NCBI GenBank assembly: GCA_036156195.1
Contig: JAYZUZ010000007.1
Span: forward strand, 124,001 to 188,000
Direction of reading: 5' to 3'
Origin: Abyssibacter sp036156195
Lineage (GTDB): Bacteria > Pseudomonadota > Gammaproteobacteria > Nevskiales > OUC007
Length of the DNA stretch: 64,000 bases
Made by a program: the position numbers and the translations under genes. The notes below the pieces were generated by a model. It had not been told where the DNA came from. It ran no database searches and saw only the letters and a list, made by a program, of their open reading frames with translations. Shown in pieces: positions 18,550 through 26,418 of this stretch (within the stretch, counting starts at the first letter, position 1; each line of letters begins with the position of its first letter).

Positions 18550-18581
18550 AGCATCGATCAGCGGCGGAGCGATGCTTTTTT
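18549..18581 (+). terminator. Rho-independent terminator of the uvrA unit
   Basis: Inverted repeat AAGCATCG (18549-18556) / CGATGCTT (18570-18577) with a 13-base loop, running into TTTTTT. It starts on the last base of the preceding stop codon. Confidence 0.75.
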
Positions 18582-18609
18582 GGGATGGTGTTGCACTTGT
18601 TTCGTGAGC

Positions 18610-18801
18610 CTAGGCCTCCCCTAACCAAAAAAAATAAAGCATCCCATTTAGCAGAGAAGCAACTGAGAATAATGCAATAACCGCAGGAACATAAACCCTA
18701 CCAACCAAGTTTTCTTGGTCACTTTTGTTCCTCACGATAAGAGAAACAAATAGTCCAGCCACTGCAGACGTCACCAAAATAGAACCCAAAACAACATTCA
18801 T
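18610..18801 (-). CDS. small two-helix membrane protein, unknown
   Basis: 63 residues with two hydrophobic helices (VVLGSILVTSAVAGLFVSLI and VPAVIALFSVASLLNGMLYF) joined by a charged loop RNKSDQENLVGR. The frame could start earlier at a TTG, but GAGGTGA 7 bp upstream of the ATG at 18801 decides this start. The DNA is visibly richer in A/T than the surrounding chromosome, suggesting acquisition by transfer. No family recognised. It lies between the uvrA terminator and the RAYT element. Confidence 0.5.
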   Translation of the reverse strand: MNVVLGSILVTSAVAGLFVSLIVRNKSDQENLVGRVYVPAVIALFSVASLLNGMLYFFWLGEA

Positions 18802-18845
18802 TGCCATCACCTCAAACACCCCCAAATCAAACGCTGGAGGAAATC

Positions 18846-18864
18846 AGGGGACAGACCACGGTTT
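18846..18864 (+). repeat. left inverted repeat of the RAYT element
   Basis: AGGGGACAGACCACGGTTT; the exact reverse complement is at 19618-19636. The same 19 bp recurs at 20095-20113, and its 16-bp core (GGGACAGACCACGGTT) at 60297-60312. Confidence 0.9.
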
Positions 18865-19578
18865 CTACAGCAAACCCTTATCCCGGTCGATGTCCCGCTT
18901 ACGGGGCCGGCCCGATTTCCCAGGTGTGACGCGCCGAGCCAGCATCAACGCCACTTCCTCCGCGAATCGTTCGCTACCCAACGCATAGTTCCCATTCGTC
19001 GCCTTGCGAATCCTGTCCACCATCTCGGGTTCGAGGTCCGACCGCAACAGCTCTCGGTAAGCAAGGCGCCGATCTTCCTCATTCCTGCCCAGACGCTTGT
19101 ACGTTTCATGCGGCACAAGAAGTGGTGAAGTCCCCTGTTGCGCGTTCACGTCGTAGCTTGACCATCGGTACTCTCCAGGGTGAGCGACGATACCTGCCCG
19201 AACCGGGTTGAGTTCGATGTATCGGTAACAAGCCAGGACATAAGATTCCTCTCGTGTCAGGCAAGAGCGAAACCGGCCTTCCCAAAGCGTGCCACTGCGT
19301 CGATACGTCCGGTTGACGTACTGGACGTACCGCTGACCCAGGCGCTTCATCAGATCACCGACGCTGCGGCTGGTTTCGCCACTCACCAACAAGTGGACGT
19401 GGTTGGTCATCAGGACATAGGCATGCACGGAGCAACCGGTTTGCTTTGCATACTCACCCAGCCACTCCAGATAGAACTGATAATCCTGGTCGTCAAAGAA
19501 GCAGGCGCAACGGTTATTGCCCCATTGAATCAAGTGCAGTGGAGTGCCGGGCAGAATCACTCGGGCCCGTCGGGGCAT
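18865..19578 (-). CDS. REP-associated tyrosine transposase (Y1_Tnp, IS200-like)
   Basis: 237-residue HUH single-strand transposase of the RAYT group. The N-terminal MPRRARVILPGTPLHLIQWG with GNNR, the metal-binding H60-V-H62 in MTNHVHLLV, and the catalytic tyrosine block YRYIELNPVRAG (residues 118-128) are all present. A basic C-terminal tail (SGRPRKRDIDRDKG) fits specific hairpin binding. The frame is intact and full length, so the protein may be active. RAYTs are known to bind and mobilise REP-like hairpins; the 19-bp flanking inverted repeats are the likely ligands (inference). Confidence 0.93.
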   Translation of the reverse strand: MPRRARVILPGTPLHLIQWGNNRCACFFDDQDYQFYLEWLGEYAKQTGCSVHAYVLMTNHVHLLVSGETSRSVGDLMKRLGQRYVQYVNRTYRRSGTLWEGRFRSCLTREESYVLACYRYIELNPVRAGIVAHPGEYRWSSYDVNAQQGTSPLLVPHETYKRLGRNEEDRRLAYRELLRSDLEPEMVDRIRKATNGNYALGSERFAEEVALMLARRVTPGKSGRPRKRDIDRDKGLL

Positions 19579-19617
19579 GGTTCAATCCAGCGCGGAGTAA
19601 GCTCGTCAGGCCAGTAT

Positions 19618-19636
19618 AAACCGTGGTCTGTCCCCT
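19618..19636 (-). repeat. right inverted repeat of the RAYT element
   Basis: AAACCGTGGTCTGTCCCCT, an exact 19/19 reverse complement of 18846-18864, lying 40 bp upstream of the transposase start. Confidence 0.9.
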
Positions 19637-19668
19637 ATTACCCAAGCCGCCATCTGTCCATTTGGGCC

Positions 19669-20034
19669 TCACACGCCGGTTGTTGCGCTGAACACTACTC
19701 GGCCAGGGCATAGTCCGATCATTCGGCACGCTCGTTCAGGCAGATCCACAAGGAATGTGTCCTCTTCAGATACGACGGAAACAAAATGATCTAACTTCAC
19801 GCTGGCGAACTCAGCAAGCGCCGCATTCAGGACGTTGGCCAAGAAATCAACATCGGTATCCGAATTCAAACCAATTGACAGCAATCGCATACCCGAAACG
19901 GTTTTTCTGGAGCCGTGCTTGATCGTACAAAGCCCCTCCAAATTTTCGCTGATGGCCTCAAGCTGCTCGATTTCCATTGCGCTCAACCGTATCGCGTATG
20001 TCAGTTCATTCTCACGCACAGAATTAGCATCCAT
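19669..20034 (-). CDS. hypothetical protein, accessory island
   Basis: 121 residues, soluble, with no signal or membrane segment. The first third is predicted helical and acidic (AMEIEQLEAISENLEG). The rest alternates strands and a helix and ends VDLPERACRMIGLCPGRVVFS. The overall layout faintly recalls DUF4279-type immunity-like proteins, but this is too weak to name. The DNA is lower in GC than the chromosome around it, and the gene is sandwiched between an intact and a truncated RAYT element, so it is probably a transferred cargo or orphan gene. The ATG at 20034 has only a weak purine tract upstream. Confidence 0.5.
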   Translation of the reverse strand: MDANSVRENELTYAIRLSAMEIEQLEAISENLEGLCTIKHGSRKTVSGMRLLSIGLNSDTDVDFLANVLNAALAEFASVKLDHFVSVVSEEDTFLVDLPERACRMIGLCPGRVVFSATTGV

Positions 20035-20094
20035 TTAAATCTTTAAACTCTTTCGCAAGTTGCTTAAGTTCATCGTAAGAGTAATAAGGAAATT

Positions 20095-20255
20095 AGGGGA
20101 CAGACCACGGTTTCTACAGCAAACCCTTATCCCGGTCGATGTCCCGCGTACGGGGCCGGCCCGATTTCCCAGGTGTGACGCGCCGAGCCAGCATCAACGC
20201 CACTTCCTCCGCGAATCGTTCGCTACCCAGCTCATAGTTCCCATTCGTCGCCTTG
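20095..20255 (-). pseudogene. truncated second copy of the RAYT element (transposase 3' end)
   Basis: 161 bp matching 18846-19006 with three mismatches by eye. It comprises the 19-bp end repeat plus codons for the last ~47 residues of the transposase. Homology stops abruptly at CGCCTTG (20255), where a different sequence beginning GGGGTCAG follows. This is an internally deleted, same-orientation derivative of the complete element 1.25 kb away, and too short to be functional by itself. Confidence 0.9.
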
Positions 20256-20290
20256 GGGGTCAGAGAAACGGGGCCAGGTCTTGCAAAACA
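20256..20290 (+). repeat. second-type element end (GGCCAGGTCTTGCAA)
   Basis: Begins exactly where the truncated RAYT copy stops. GAGAAACGGGGCCAGGTC followed by TTGCAAAACAAC resembles, with about five differences over 29 bp, the reverse complement of 59763-59791 (AAGAATGGGGTCAGGTC, TTGCAACCCAAC). The resemblance between two accessory zones 39 kb apart suggests a shared mobile-element terminus. Confidence 0.5.
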
Positions 20291-20567
20291 ACATCCTCAC
20301 TCTGATTCACAGCGCCAAACAGCGGCGCAAGCCACTGCAACGGCCGTCCCTACAGGACTACGGACCGTCATCGGATTCCTGCGCCCACCAGCATGAATCG
20401 ACACAGTCCGCTGCATTGATGCCACTGCGTGTCAGAAAATCCCTACAAGTCGCCCCGGGCTTTGTTCATTGAGGCACTAGCAGCGGCTCCGTAGGCTCGA
20501 ATGGTCGAAATTTCCCTTACTGACCAGCTGATTTCGCGCTGGCAAACGACCATTGAGAGTCCTTTTT
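20256..20567. other. 312-bp gene-free stretch before the subtilase
   Basis: After the element end at 20256-20290 there is no open frame with convincing coding character. It must contain the promoter of the subtilase gene; TTGAGG near 20470 with TAGGCT 17 bp later is the best candidate but poor. No tRNA-like or strong hairpin structure seen. Confidence 0.5.
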
Positions 20568-21944
20568 ATGACCACACGATCCATGACGACCCTCGCGACG
20601 GCGGGTGGCCTGGCCTTGGGCCTTTTGTGCACGTCTACCGCCCAGGCCGGGTTATTGAACTCGCTCACCGGCACGACGGATATTGTCGATGCCGAGGTCG
20701 CGCAGGCCACTGGGCCGGTGACGGCCATCGTCCACCCCAAGCAGATCGGGCTCATCGACACCGTTGTCTCCGCCGCCGATGTGGCGGGCCTGGATGTGAC
20801 TGGCGTGTTCGAGCAGATCGGGGTGTTTGGTGCGACCGGCACGCCGGCGCTGTTCGAGGCCCTGGCTGCGACCGGGCTGGTGTCCCGCATCGAGTACAAC
20901 CAGCCGCTGGAGTACTTCCTGGACACCTCGAACCAGGCGACGGGTGGCAGCGATGTGCTGGCGGGCGCCGTGGGCGGTGTCAGCTATGACGGCAGCGGTG
21001 TTGGCGTCGCGGTGGTCGATAGCGGCGTGGATGGCACGCACCCGGATCTGAGCGGCCAGATGGGCGGCAACGTGAAGCTGGTCCCGCTCACCGGCATTGC
21101 CCTGCCCTTTGAGGACACGGACACGATTAGCGCGGGCGGCCACGGCACGCATGTGGCAGGCACGGTCGCTGGGACCGGCGCGGCCTCGAACGGGCTGAAC
21201 CACGGTGCGGCGCCGGGTGCGACGCTTTATGGCATCTCCGGCGGCACTGCCATCAGCATGCACGACGCGCTGGCCGGCCTGGAATGGGTGTTGGATAACC
21301 ATGACCAGGTGAGCCCGGCGATCCGCGTGGTGAACAATTCCTGGGGCAGCGCGGCCGCAGCCTACGATCCGAACAGCGCGACGTCGCTGGCCAACAAGGC
21401 GCTGGTGAATGCCGGCATCGTGGTGGTGTACGCCGCAGGCAACGATGGGGGCGACGGCTCGGTACAGCGCACCAGCCCGACCTGCATCGACCCGACACCG
21501 GGCGTGGTCTGTGTAGCGGCCTACGATGACCAGGGCGCAGGGATTACCAACGGGCCGATGGCGGACTTCTCGTCGCGCGGCCTGAACGGCGCGGTGAACA
21601 CCTACCCGGACATCGCCGCACCGGGCGCGAACATCCTGGCTCCTTGCCGGCCCACCCTGCCGATCTGCGCTACGGGCGGCATTGGCAGCTTCGACTACTT
21701 CACGCTGTCTGGAACGTCGATGGCTGCACCGCATATTGCCGGCATTGTTGCGCAGCTGCTGCAGGCCAACCCTGGCCTGACGCCGGCCGAGGTCGAAGAC
21801 ATTCTTGAAGACACGGCGCGGCCGATCACCTTCGGCGCTGCCTATGAGGCCGACCCCAGCAACCCGACGACGGGCACGTCCTTCGACAAGGGCCACGGCC
21901 TGGTCGATGTGGTGGCTGCGGTCACGGAAGCGCTGAACCGATAA
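20568..21944 (+). CDS. secreted S8 family serine peptidase (subtilase)
   Basis: 458 residues. The signal peptide has a hydrophobic core LATAGGLALGLLCTST with cleavage after AQA near residue 27. The catalytic triad is complete: Asp in VAVVDSGVDGTHPD (about residue 150), His in GGHGTHVAGTVAG (about 192) and Ser in SGTSMAAPHIAG (about 384). The oxyanion Asn is in VYAAGNDGG. The ~115 residues before the catalytic domain are probably a pro-region. No C-terminal sorting or P-domain is present. A TTG 15 bp upstream keeps the frame, but ATG 20568 with GAGAG 9 bp before it is the better start. Followed by a terminator. Confidence 0.94.
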   Translation: MTTRSMTTLATAGGLALGLLCTSTAQAGLLNSLTGTTDIVDAEVAQATGPVTAIVHPKQIGLIDTVVSAADVAGLDVTGVFEQIGVFGATGTPALFEALAATGLVSRIEYNQPLEYFLDTSNQATGGSDVLAGAVGGVSYDGSGVGVAVVDSGVDGTHPDLSGQMGGNVKLVPLTGIALPFEDTDTISAGGHGTHVAGTVAGTGAASNGLNHGAAPGATLYGISGGTAISMHDALAGLEWVLDNHDQVSPAIRVVNNSWGSAAAAYDPNSATSLANKALVNAGIVVVYAAGNDGGDGSVQRTSPTCIDPTPGVVCVAAYDDQGAGITNGPMADFSSRGLNGAVNTYPDIAAPGANILAPCRPTLPICATGGIGSFDYFTLSGTSMAAPHIAGIVAQLLQANPGLTPAEVEDILEDTARPITFGAAYEADPSNPTTGTSFDKGHGLVDVVAAVTEALNR

Positions 21945-21970
21945 CCGATTCAGCCCGCCTGCGATCACCG

Positions 21971-21998
21971 ACGGCCTGCCTTGCGCAGGCCGTTTTTT
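21971..21998 (+). terminator. Rho-independent terminator of the subtilase gene
   Basis: ACGGCCTGC, 5-base loop, GCAGGCCGT, then seven T. It lies 27 bp after the subtilase stop and just before the convergent purC stop. Confidence 0.9.
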
Positions 21999-22012
21999 TG
22001 TTGGCCGACTGC

Positions 22013-22879
22013 CTAAGCCAGCAGGCGCCGGTAGGCTTCGCGGTACTTGTCGACCGTGTTGTTGATCACCGTCGCGGGCAGCGTCGGGCCCGGTGCGGTC
22101 TTGTCCCAGTCCAGCGTGTCCAGATAGTCACGCACGTACTGTTTGTCGAAGCTGGGCGGGCTGATGCCCACCTGGTACTGATCCACGGGCCAGAACCGCG
22201 AGGAATCCGGCGTCAGCAGCTCGTCGATCAGGTAGAGCTCACCTGCGGCATCCAAGCCGAATTCCATTTTGGTGTCGGCAATGATGATGCCCCGCGCCCG
22301 CGCAAACTCGGCGGCGCGAGCGTAGATGTCCAGCGCAATGTCCCGCACCCGATCCGCCAGTGGCTGGCCGATGGCCGACACCACGGCGTCGAAACTGACG
22401 TTCTCGTCGTGGTCGCCCACCTGGGCCTTGGTGCTGGGCGTGAAAATGGGCTCGGGCAGTTGCTGGGCCTGCTGCAAGCCATCGGGCAGGTCGATGCCGC
22501 AGATCTGGCCGGTGCGCTGATAGTCTCGCCAACCGGAGCCAATGATGTAGCCGCGAACAATCGCTTCGACCGGCAGTGGCTTAAGGCGACGCGCCAACAC
22601 GGAGCGGCCGTGAAAGCCTTGCGGCAAGCCTTCGGGCAACGCCTCGTCGAGCACGTGGTGACGGATGTCCGCAGCCACGGTCTTGAACCAGAAATTGGAA
22701 ATTCCGGTGAGCATTTCGCCCTTGCCCGGAATGGGATCCGGCAGGATCACGTCGTAGGCTGAGAGTCGGTCGGTGGCCACGATCAGCAGGCGCTGGTCGT
22801 CGACTGCATAAACGTCGCGAACCTTGCCGCGGTGAACCAGCTCGAACTGGTCGAGTTCAGGCGTGTGCAAGCCTTCCAT
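22013..22879 (-). CDS. purC: phosphoribosylaminoimidazole-succinocarboxamide synthase
   Basis: SAICAR synthetase of de novo purine synthesis, joining aspartate to CAIR with ATP. 288 residues, the longer class of bacterial PurC. Conserved blocks: GKVRDVYAVDD, LIVATDRLSAYDVIL, LARRLKPLPVEAIVRGYIIGSGW, IIADTKMEFGLD and DELLTPDSSRFWP. Monocistronic by position: convergent with the subtilase and divergent from rpe across 116 bp. Confidence 0.97.
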   Translation of the reverse strand: MEGLHTPELDQFELVHRGKVRDVYAVDDQRLLIVATDRLSAYDVILPDPIPGKGEMLTGISNFWFKTVAADIRHHVLDEALPEGLPQGFHGRSVLARRLKPLPVEAIVRGYIIGSGWRDYQRTGQICGIDLPDGLQQAQQLPEPIFTPSTKAQVGDHDENVSFDAVVSAIGQPLADRVRDIALDIYARAAEFARARGIIIADTKMEFGLDAAGELYLIDELLTPDSSRFWPVDQYQVGISPPSFDKQYVRDYLDTLDWDKTAPGPTLPATVINNTVDKYREAYRRLLA

Positions 22880-22995
22880 GCGTGAGCGTATCCGTTGGTG
22901 GTCGAGCCGGACGCCGGGTCTGGGCGCCGAAACCCAGAACTTTATGCAGCCGCCGCGAGCCGGTAAAGTTCGCGCCCGCTTCAGGTGACTGTCCC

Positions 22996-23673
22996 ATGAG
23001 CCAATCTCCGCTGATCGCGCCCTCTATTTTGTCCGCTGATCTCGCCCGCTTGGGAGAGGACGTCCAGGCTGTGCTGGATGCTGGTGCCGACGTCGTGCAT
23101 TTCGACGTGATGGACAATCACTACGTGCCCAACCTGACGTTTGGTGCGCCGATTTGTCAGGCCCTGCGCGACTACGGCATCACGGCCCCCATTGATGTGC
23201 ACCTGATGTGTACGCCGGTTGATGCGCTGATTGGTGAGTTTGCCCAGGCGGGTGCCAGCTGGATCAGCTTTCACCCGGAAGCCAGCCAGCACGTGGATCG
23301 CAGCCTGCAACTCATTCGTAGCCACGGCTGCAAGGCCGGTCTGGTGCTCAACCCGGCCACGCCGACGCAAATCCTCGACTACGTCATGGACCGCCTGGAC
23401 TTCGTGCTGATCATGTCGGTGAACCCGGGCTTTGGCGGTCAGAGCTTTATCGACTCGGCGCTGGACAAGCTGCGCGACGTGCGCGCGCGCATTGATGCCT
23501 CTGGCCGCGACATCCGGCTGGAGATCGACGGCGGGGTCAAGGTGAACAATATCCGGCAAATCGCCGAAGCCGGGGCCGACACCTTTGTCGCCGGCTCTGC
23601 GATCTTCGGCGCCGACGACTACGCCAGCACCATCACCGCCATGCGCGACGAACTGGCGGCCGCCGCCCCATGA
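22996..23673 (+). CDS. rpe: ribulose-phosphate 3-epimerase
   Basis: 225-residue TIM-barrel enzyme interconverting ribulose-5-phosphate and xylulose-5-phosphate. Visible motifs are APSILSADLARLGE, VVHFDVMDNHYVPNLTFG (metal-binding His and Asp), VDVHLMC-type IDVHLMCT, MSVNPGFGGQSF and EIDGGV. AGGTGA upstream of ATG 22996 fixes the start, although the frame is open further. It overlaps trpE by 4 bp. The gph phosphatase often found between rpe and trpE is missing here. Confidence 0.97.
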   Translation: MSQSPLIAPSILSADLARLGEDVQAVLDAGADVVHFDVMDNHYVPNLTFGAPICQALRDYGITAPIDVHLMCTPVDALIGEFAQAGASWISFHPEASQHVDRSLQLIRSHGCKAGLVLNPATPTQILDYVMDRLDFVLIMSVNPGFGGQSFIDSALDKLRDVRARIDASGRDIRLEIDGGVKVNNIRQIAEAGADTFVAGSAIFGADDYASTITAMRDELAAAAP

Positions 23674-25133
23674 ACGCGGCCTCGCTGGCTCCGCGCCAGC
23701 GCACCCCAGTCGTCCGCGAGATTCTGGCGGACTTGGACACGCCGCTATCGGCCTATCTCAAGCTGGCCAACGCACCGTGGACGTTCTTGCTGGAATCGGT
23801 GCAGGGCGGAGAGCGCTGGGGCCGATATTCAATCATCGGCCTGGCCTGCGAGGAAACGCTTGAAGTCCGCGGTCACGAGATCGTGCGCCGTGTGGGCGAC
23901 ACCGAGCTGGAGCGCTTCCAGTCCGATGACCCGCTGGGCTGGGTCCAGGCCTTTGCCGATGCCTACCAGGTGCCGGATTTGCCCGGCCTGCCCCGGCTGA
24001 CCAGCGGCTTGGTCGGCTACTTCGGCTATGACATCGTCCGGCTGATCGAGCCGCGGCTGGCGGGTGTCGACAAGCCGGATCCGATCGACAATCCCGACAT
24101 TCTGCTGATGGTGGCCGAACGGCTGGCGGTGTTCGACAACCTGGCCGGCAAGCTGTTTTTGATCGACCACTACGACCCGGCCGATGCCGCGGGCGAAGCG
24201 GCCGCCCGCGCCCGCCTGGACACGCTGGTTCATACCCTGCGCCAGCCGCTGGCCATGCCGGAGATGGATGCACCGAGCGGCGAGACCATCAGCGAAGCCT
24301 CTTTTGTCTCGGGACTGACACAGGCCGGCTACGAAGCGGCCGTCGAACGCATCAAGGAGTACACCCGGGCTGGCGATGTGATGCAGGTGGTGCCCAGCCA
24401 GCGTCTGTCCACGGCGTTTGCAGCCGAGCCGCTGGATGTCTACCGGGCGTTGCGCAGCCTCAACCCCTCGCCCTACCTCTACTTCATGCGCTTCGGTGAT
24501 CACCATGTCGTGGGCTCTTCGCCGGAGATTCTGGTCCGGGTTGAGGATGGCGAGGTCGCGGTACGCCCCATTGCCGGCACCCGGCCGCGTGGCGCCACGC
24601 CGGAGGCGGATCTGGCCCTGGAGCAGGATCTGCTGCAAGACCCCAAGGAGATCGCCGAGCATCTGATGCTCATCGACCTGGGTCGAAACGATGTCGGCCG
24701 CGTGGCGGAAACCGGCTCCGTGCAGCTCGACGACAAGATGGTCATTGAGCGCTACTCGCACGTGATGCACATCGTCTCCAACGTGACGGCCACGCTGCGC
24801 AAGGGTCTGACGGCCATGGATGCGCTCAAGGCCACCTTCCCGGCCGGCACGCTGTCCGGCGCGCCCAAGGTGCGGGCGATGGAAATCATCGACGAGCTGG
24901 AGCCGGTGAAGCGCGGCGTTTATGGAGGCGCCGTGGGCTATCTCGCGTTCTCCGGCGACATGGACTTGGCCATCGCGATTCGCACCGCCGTGATCAAGCA
25001 TGGCGAAATGCATGTGCAAGCCGGCGGCGGCATCGTCGCCGACTCGGTGCCCGAGACGGAATGGGAAGAGACGATGAACAAAGCGCGGGCCGTGTTGCGC
25101 GCCGCGCAGCAGGCCAGTCGAGGTCATGCCTGA
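23670..25133 (+). CDS. trpE: anthranilate synthase component I
   Basis: 487-residue large subunit converting chorismate to anthranilate. Conserved chorismate-binding features are present: GDVMQVVPSQR, NPSPYLYFMRFGDHHVVGSSPE, RPIAGTRPRG, HLMLIDLGRNDVGRV, FPAGTLSGAPKVRAMEII and YGGAVGYLAF. The N-terminal feedback region with LLESVQGGERWGRYS is typical. Coupled to rpe by a 4-bp overlap. The glutaminase partner TrpG is not downstream, so it must be encoded elsewhere. No leader peptide or attenuator is apparent upstream. Confidence 0.97.
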   Translation: MNAASLAPRQRTPVVREILADLDTPLSAYLKLANAPWTFLLESVQGGERWGRYSIIGLACEETLEVRGHEIVRRVGDTELERFQSDDPLGWVQAFADAYQVPDLPGLPRLTSGLVGYFGYDIVRLIEPRLAGVDKPDPIDNPDILLMVAERLAVFDNLAGKLFLIDHYDPADAAGEAAARARLDTLVHTLRQPLAMPEMDAPSGETISEASFVSGLTQAGYEAAVERIKEYTRAGDVMQVVPSQRLSTAFAAEPLDVYRALRSLNPSPYLYFMRFGDHHVVGSSPEILVRVEDGEVAVRPIAGTRPRGATPEADLALEQDLLQDPKEIAEHLMLIDLGRNDVGRVAETGSVQLDDKMVIERYSHVMHIVSNVTATLRKGLTAMDALKATFPAGTLSGAPKVRAMEIIDELEPVKRGVYGGAVGYLAFSGDMDLAIAIRTAVIKHGEMHVQAGGGIVADSVPETEWEETMNKARAVLRAAQQASRGHA

Positions 25134-25180
25134 GCTAACGGCCGGCCGGACACCAGGTCGCGCGTAGAGCGTTCTTGGCG

Positions 25181-26047
25181 ATGCGCGCGCTGTTCCGATG
25201 CCTGTCGCTCTTCCCGCTGCCCGTGCTGCACGCGGTAGGTGCCTTGCTCGGGTGGCTGCTCTGGATCATCCCCAACGATCGGCGCAAGGTCGCGCTCATC
25301 AACGTACGACGCTGTTTTCCCGAACTGTCGGAGGCCGCTGTCAGACGCCGGGTACGGCGAGCGCTGGGCCACGAGATGAAGACTCTCACCGAACTGCCAC
25401 TCCTGTGGATCGGCCCGGAACGGCGCGTCGAACGGATGATCCGCCGCGTCGACAACGGCGAGCTGGTCGACCGGGCGCTCGCCAAGGGCAAGGGGCTGAT
25501 TCTGCTGACCCTGCACCAGGGCTCCTTCGAGGCGCCGGCCATCGTCTACTCCAAGCAGCACGTGATGACCGGGCTGTACAAGCGGCAAAAAGGGGTGTTC
25601 GAAGCGCTCTCGCTACAAGGCCGCACGCGCTTCGGCGGCAAGATGATCCCAGCCGAAGGCAGCATCATGCTGCGCTCGCTGCTATCGCTGCTACGCGGCA
25701 ACAACATCGCCTACATCCTGCCGGACCAGGACCCGCCGCCGGGGCGCGGCATCTACTCGCCGCTGTTTGGCATCCCGGCACATACACCGACGCTGGTCGC
25801 CAAACTGGCCAAGTCCACCGGCGCCGAGGTGCTGTTCTTTATCGGCGAACGCCTGCCGCGGGGTCGCGGCTACGTCATGCGTTTTGTCGAGCCCCCCGAC
25901 GGCCTCCACGACCCTGATTTGCAGACGGCCACCGATGCGATGAACCAGGGCGTCGAACACTGCATCCGTGCCCTGCCGGATCAGTACTGGTGGGGATACA
26001 AGCGATTCCGCCGCCGGCCCGACGGCAGCCGCGATTTCTATACCTGA
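25181..26047 (+). CDS. LpxL/HtrB-type lysophospholipid (lipid A) acyltransferase
   Basis: 288-residue inner-membrane acyltransferase. One N-terminal hydrophobic anchor (LHAVGALLGWLLWIIP) is followed by the catalytic H-x4-E box as LTLHQGSFEAP. Other conserved blocks are LPDQDPPPGRGIYSPLFG and WWGYKRFRRRP. This family adds secondary acyl chains to Kdo-lipid A; the exact position and chain cannot be read. ATG 25181 is preferred over a TTG 6 bp upstream. The gap to trpE is 47 bp, so cotranscription is possible. Confidence 0.88.
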   Translation: MRALFRCLSLFPLPVLHAVGALLGWLLWIIPNDRRKVALINVRRCFPELSEAAVRRRVRRALGHEMKTLTELPLLWIGPERRVERMIRRVDNGELVDRALAKGKGLILLTLHQGSFEAPAIVYSKQHVMTGLYKRQKGVFEALSLQGRTRFGGKMIPAEGSIMLRSLLSLLRGNNIAYILPDQDPPPGRGIYSPLFGIPAHTPTLVAKLAKSTGAEVLFFIGERLPRGRGYVMRFVEPPDGLHDPDLQTATDAMNQGVEHCIRALPDQYWWGYKRFRRRPDGSRDFYT

Positions 26048-26058
26048 TCAACCGCGGT

Positions 26059-26418
26059 TTAGTCCGGCGGATTGATCACGCGGTGATAGGCGACGTAGGG
26101 CATGGTCACCGGAAGCAACACCGTGTCAGCAACCGCGCTGGCGGCAAAATCCATCACGGACTGCTCCTTGTCGGTCGCATGGATAACGGGCATCAGCGGC
26201 CACGGATAGTCTGGCGGGAAGACGCCGTAAGCCGCCAGCGCGTCCAATGCCTGCGCATCTTCGCGTAGCACCGCCAGATTAAGCCGGGTGCCCGAATAGA
26301 TTTTGGGCGTCCCCGGAGCACCGTAACGCAGCGTGTTGTGGGTCGCGCAGCCAGCAGATGACACCGCGGCCGAGACAGCGACGACGGCGGCGAACAAACG
26401 TCGATGCAGGGTGTTCAT
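26059..26418 (-). CDS. YceK/YidQ-type lipoprotein
   Basis: 119 residues. The lipoprotein signal ends at the lipobox SSAGC (cysteine 24). The remainder has the DUF1375/YceK-YidQ pattern: PKIYSGTRLNLAVL, PWPLMPVIHATDKEQSVMDF, ADTVLLPVTMPYV. Function unknown; probably outer-membrane anchored. It overlaps the SRPBCC gene upstream by 4 bp, so the two are coupled. Confidence 0.82.
   Translation of the reverse strand: MNTLHRRLFAAVVAVSAAVSSAGCATHNTLRYGAPGTPKIYSGTRLNLAVLREDAQALDALAAYGVFPPDYPWPLMPVIHATDKEQSVMDFAASAVADTVLLPVTMPYVAYHRVINPPD

Larger units (their letters stand above)
18846..19636. mobile_element. RAYT (REP-associated tyrosine transposase) element with 19-bp inverted ends
   Basis: A single transposase gene lies between perfect 19-bp inverted repeats: AGGGGACAGACCACGGTTT at 18846-18864 and its reverse complement at 19618-19636. 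The left repeat abuts the transposase stop codon. The matching left flank (AGGAAAT-AGGGG) recurs at a second copy at 20.09 kb, so the element end probably includes a few more bases. Y1/HUH transposases normally lack long terminal inverted repeats; inverted flanking REP-like units are typical of RAYT loci, which fits this layout. Confidence 0.8.

Noticed and set aside
20501..20989. 162-codon frame overlapping the subtilase start
   Set aside because: It runs out of frame through the subtilase signal and pro-region and has Arg/Gly-rich random composition.
20652..21968. 438-codon open frame antisense to the subtilase
   Set aside because: Compositional shadow of a gene with complete catalytic triad and signal peptide.
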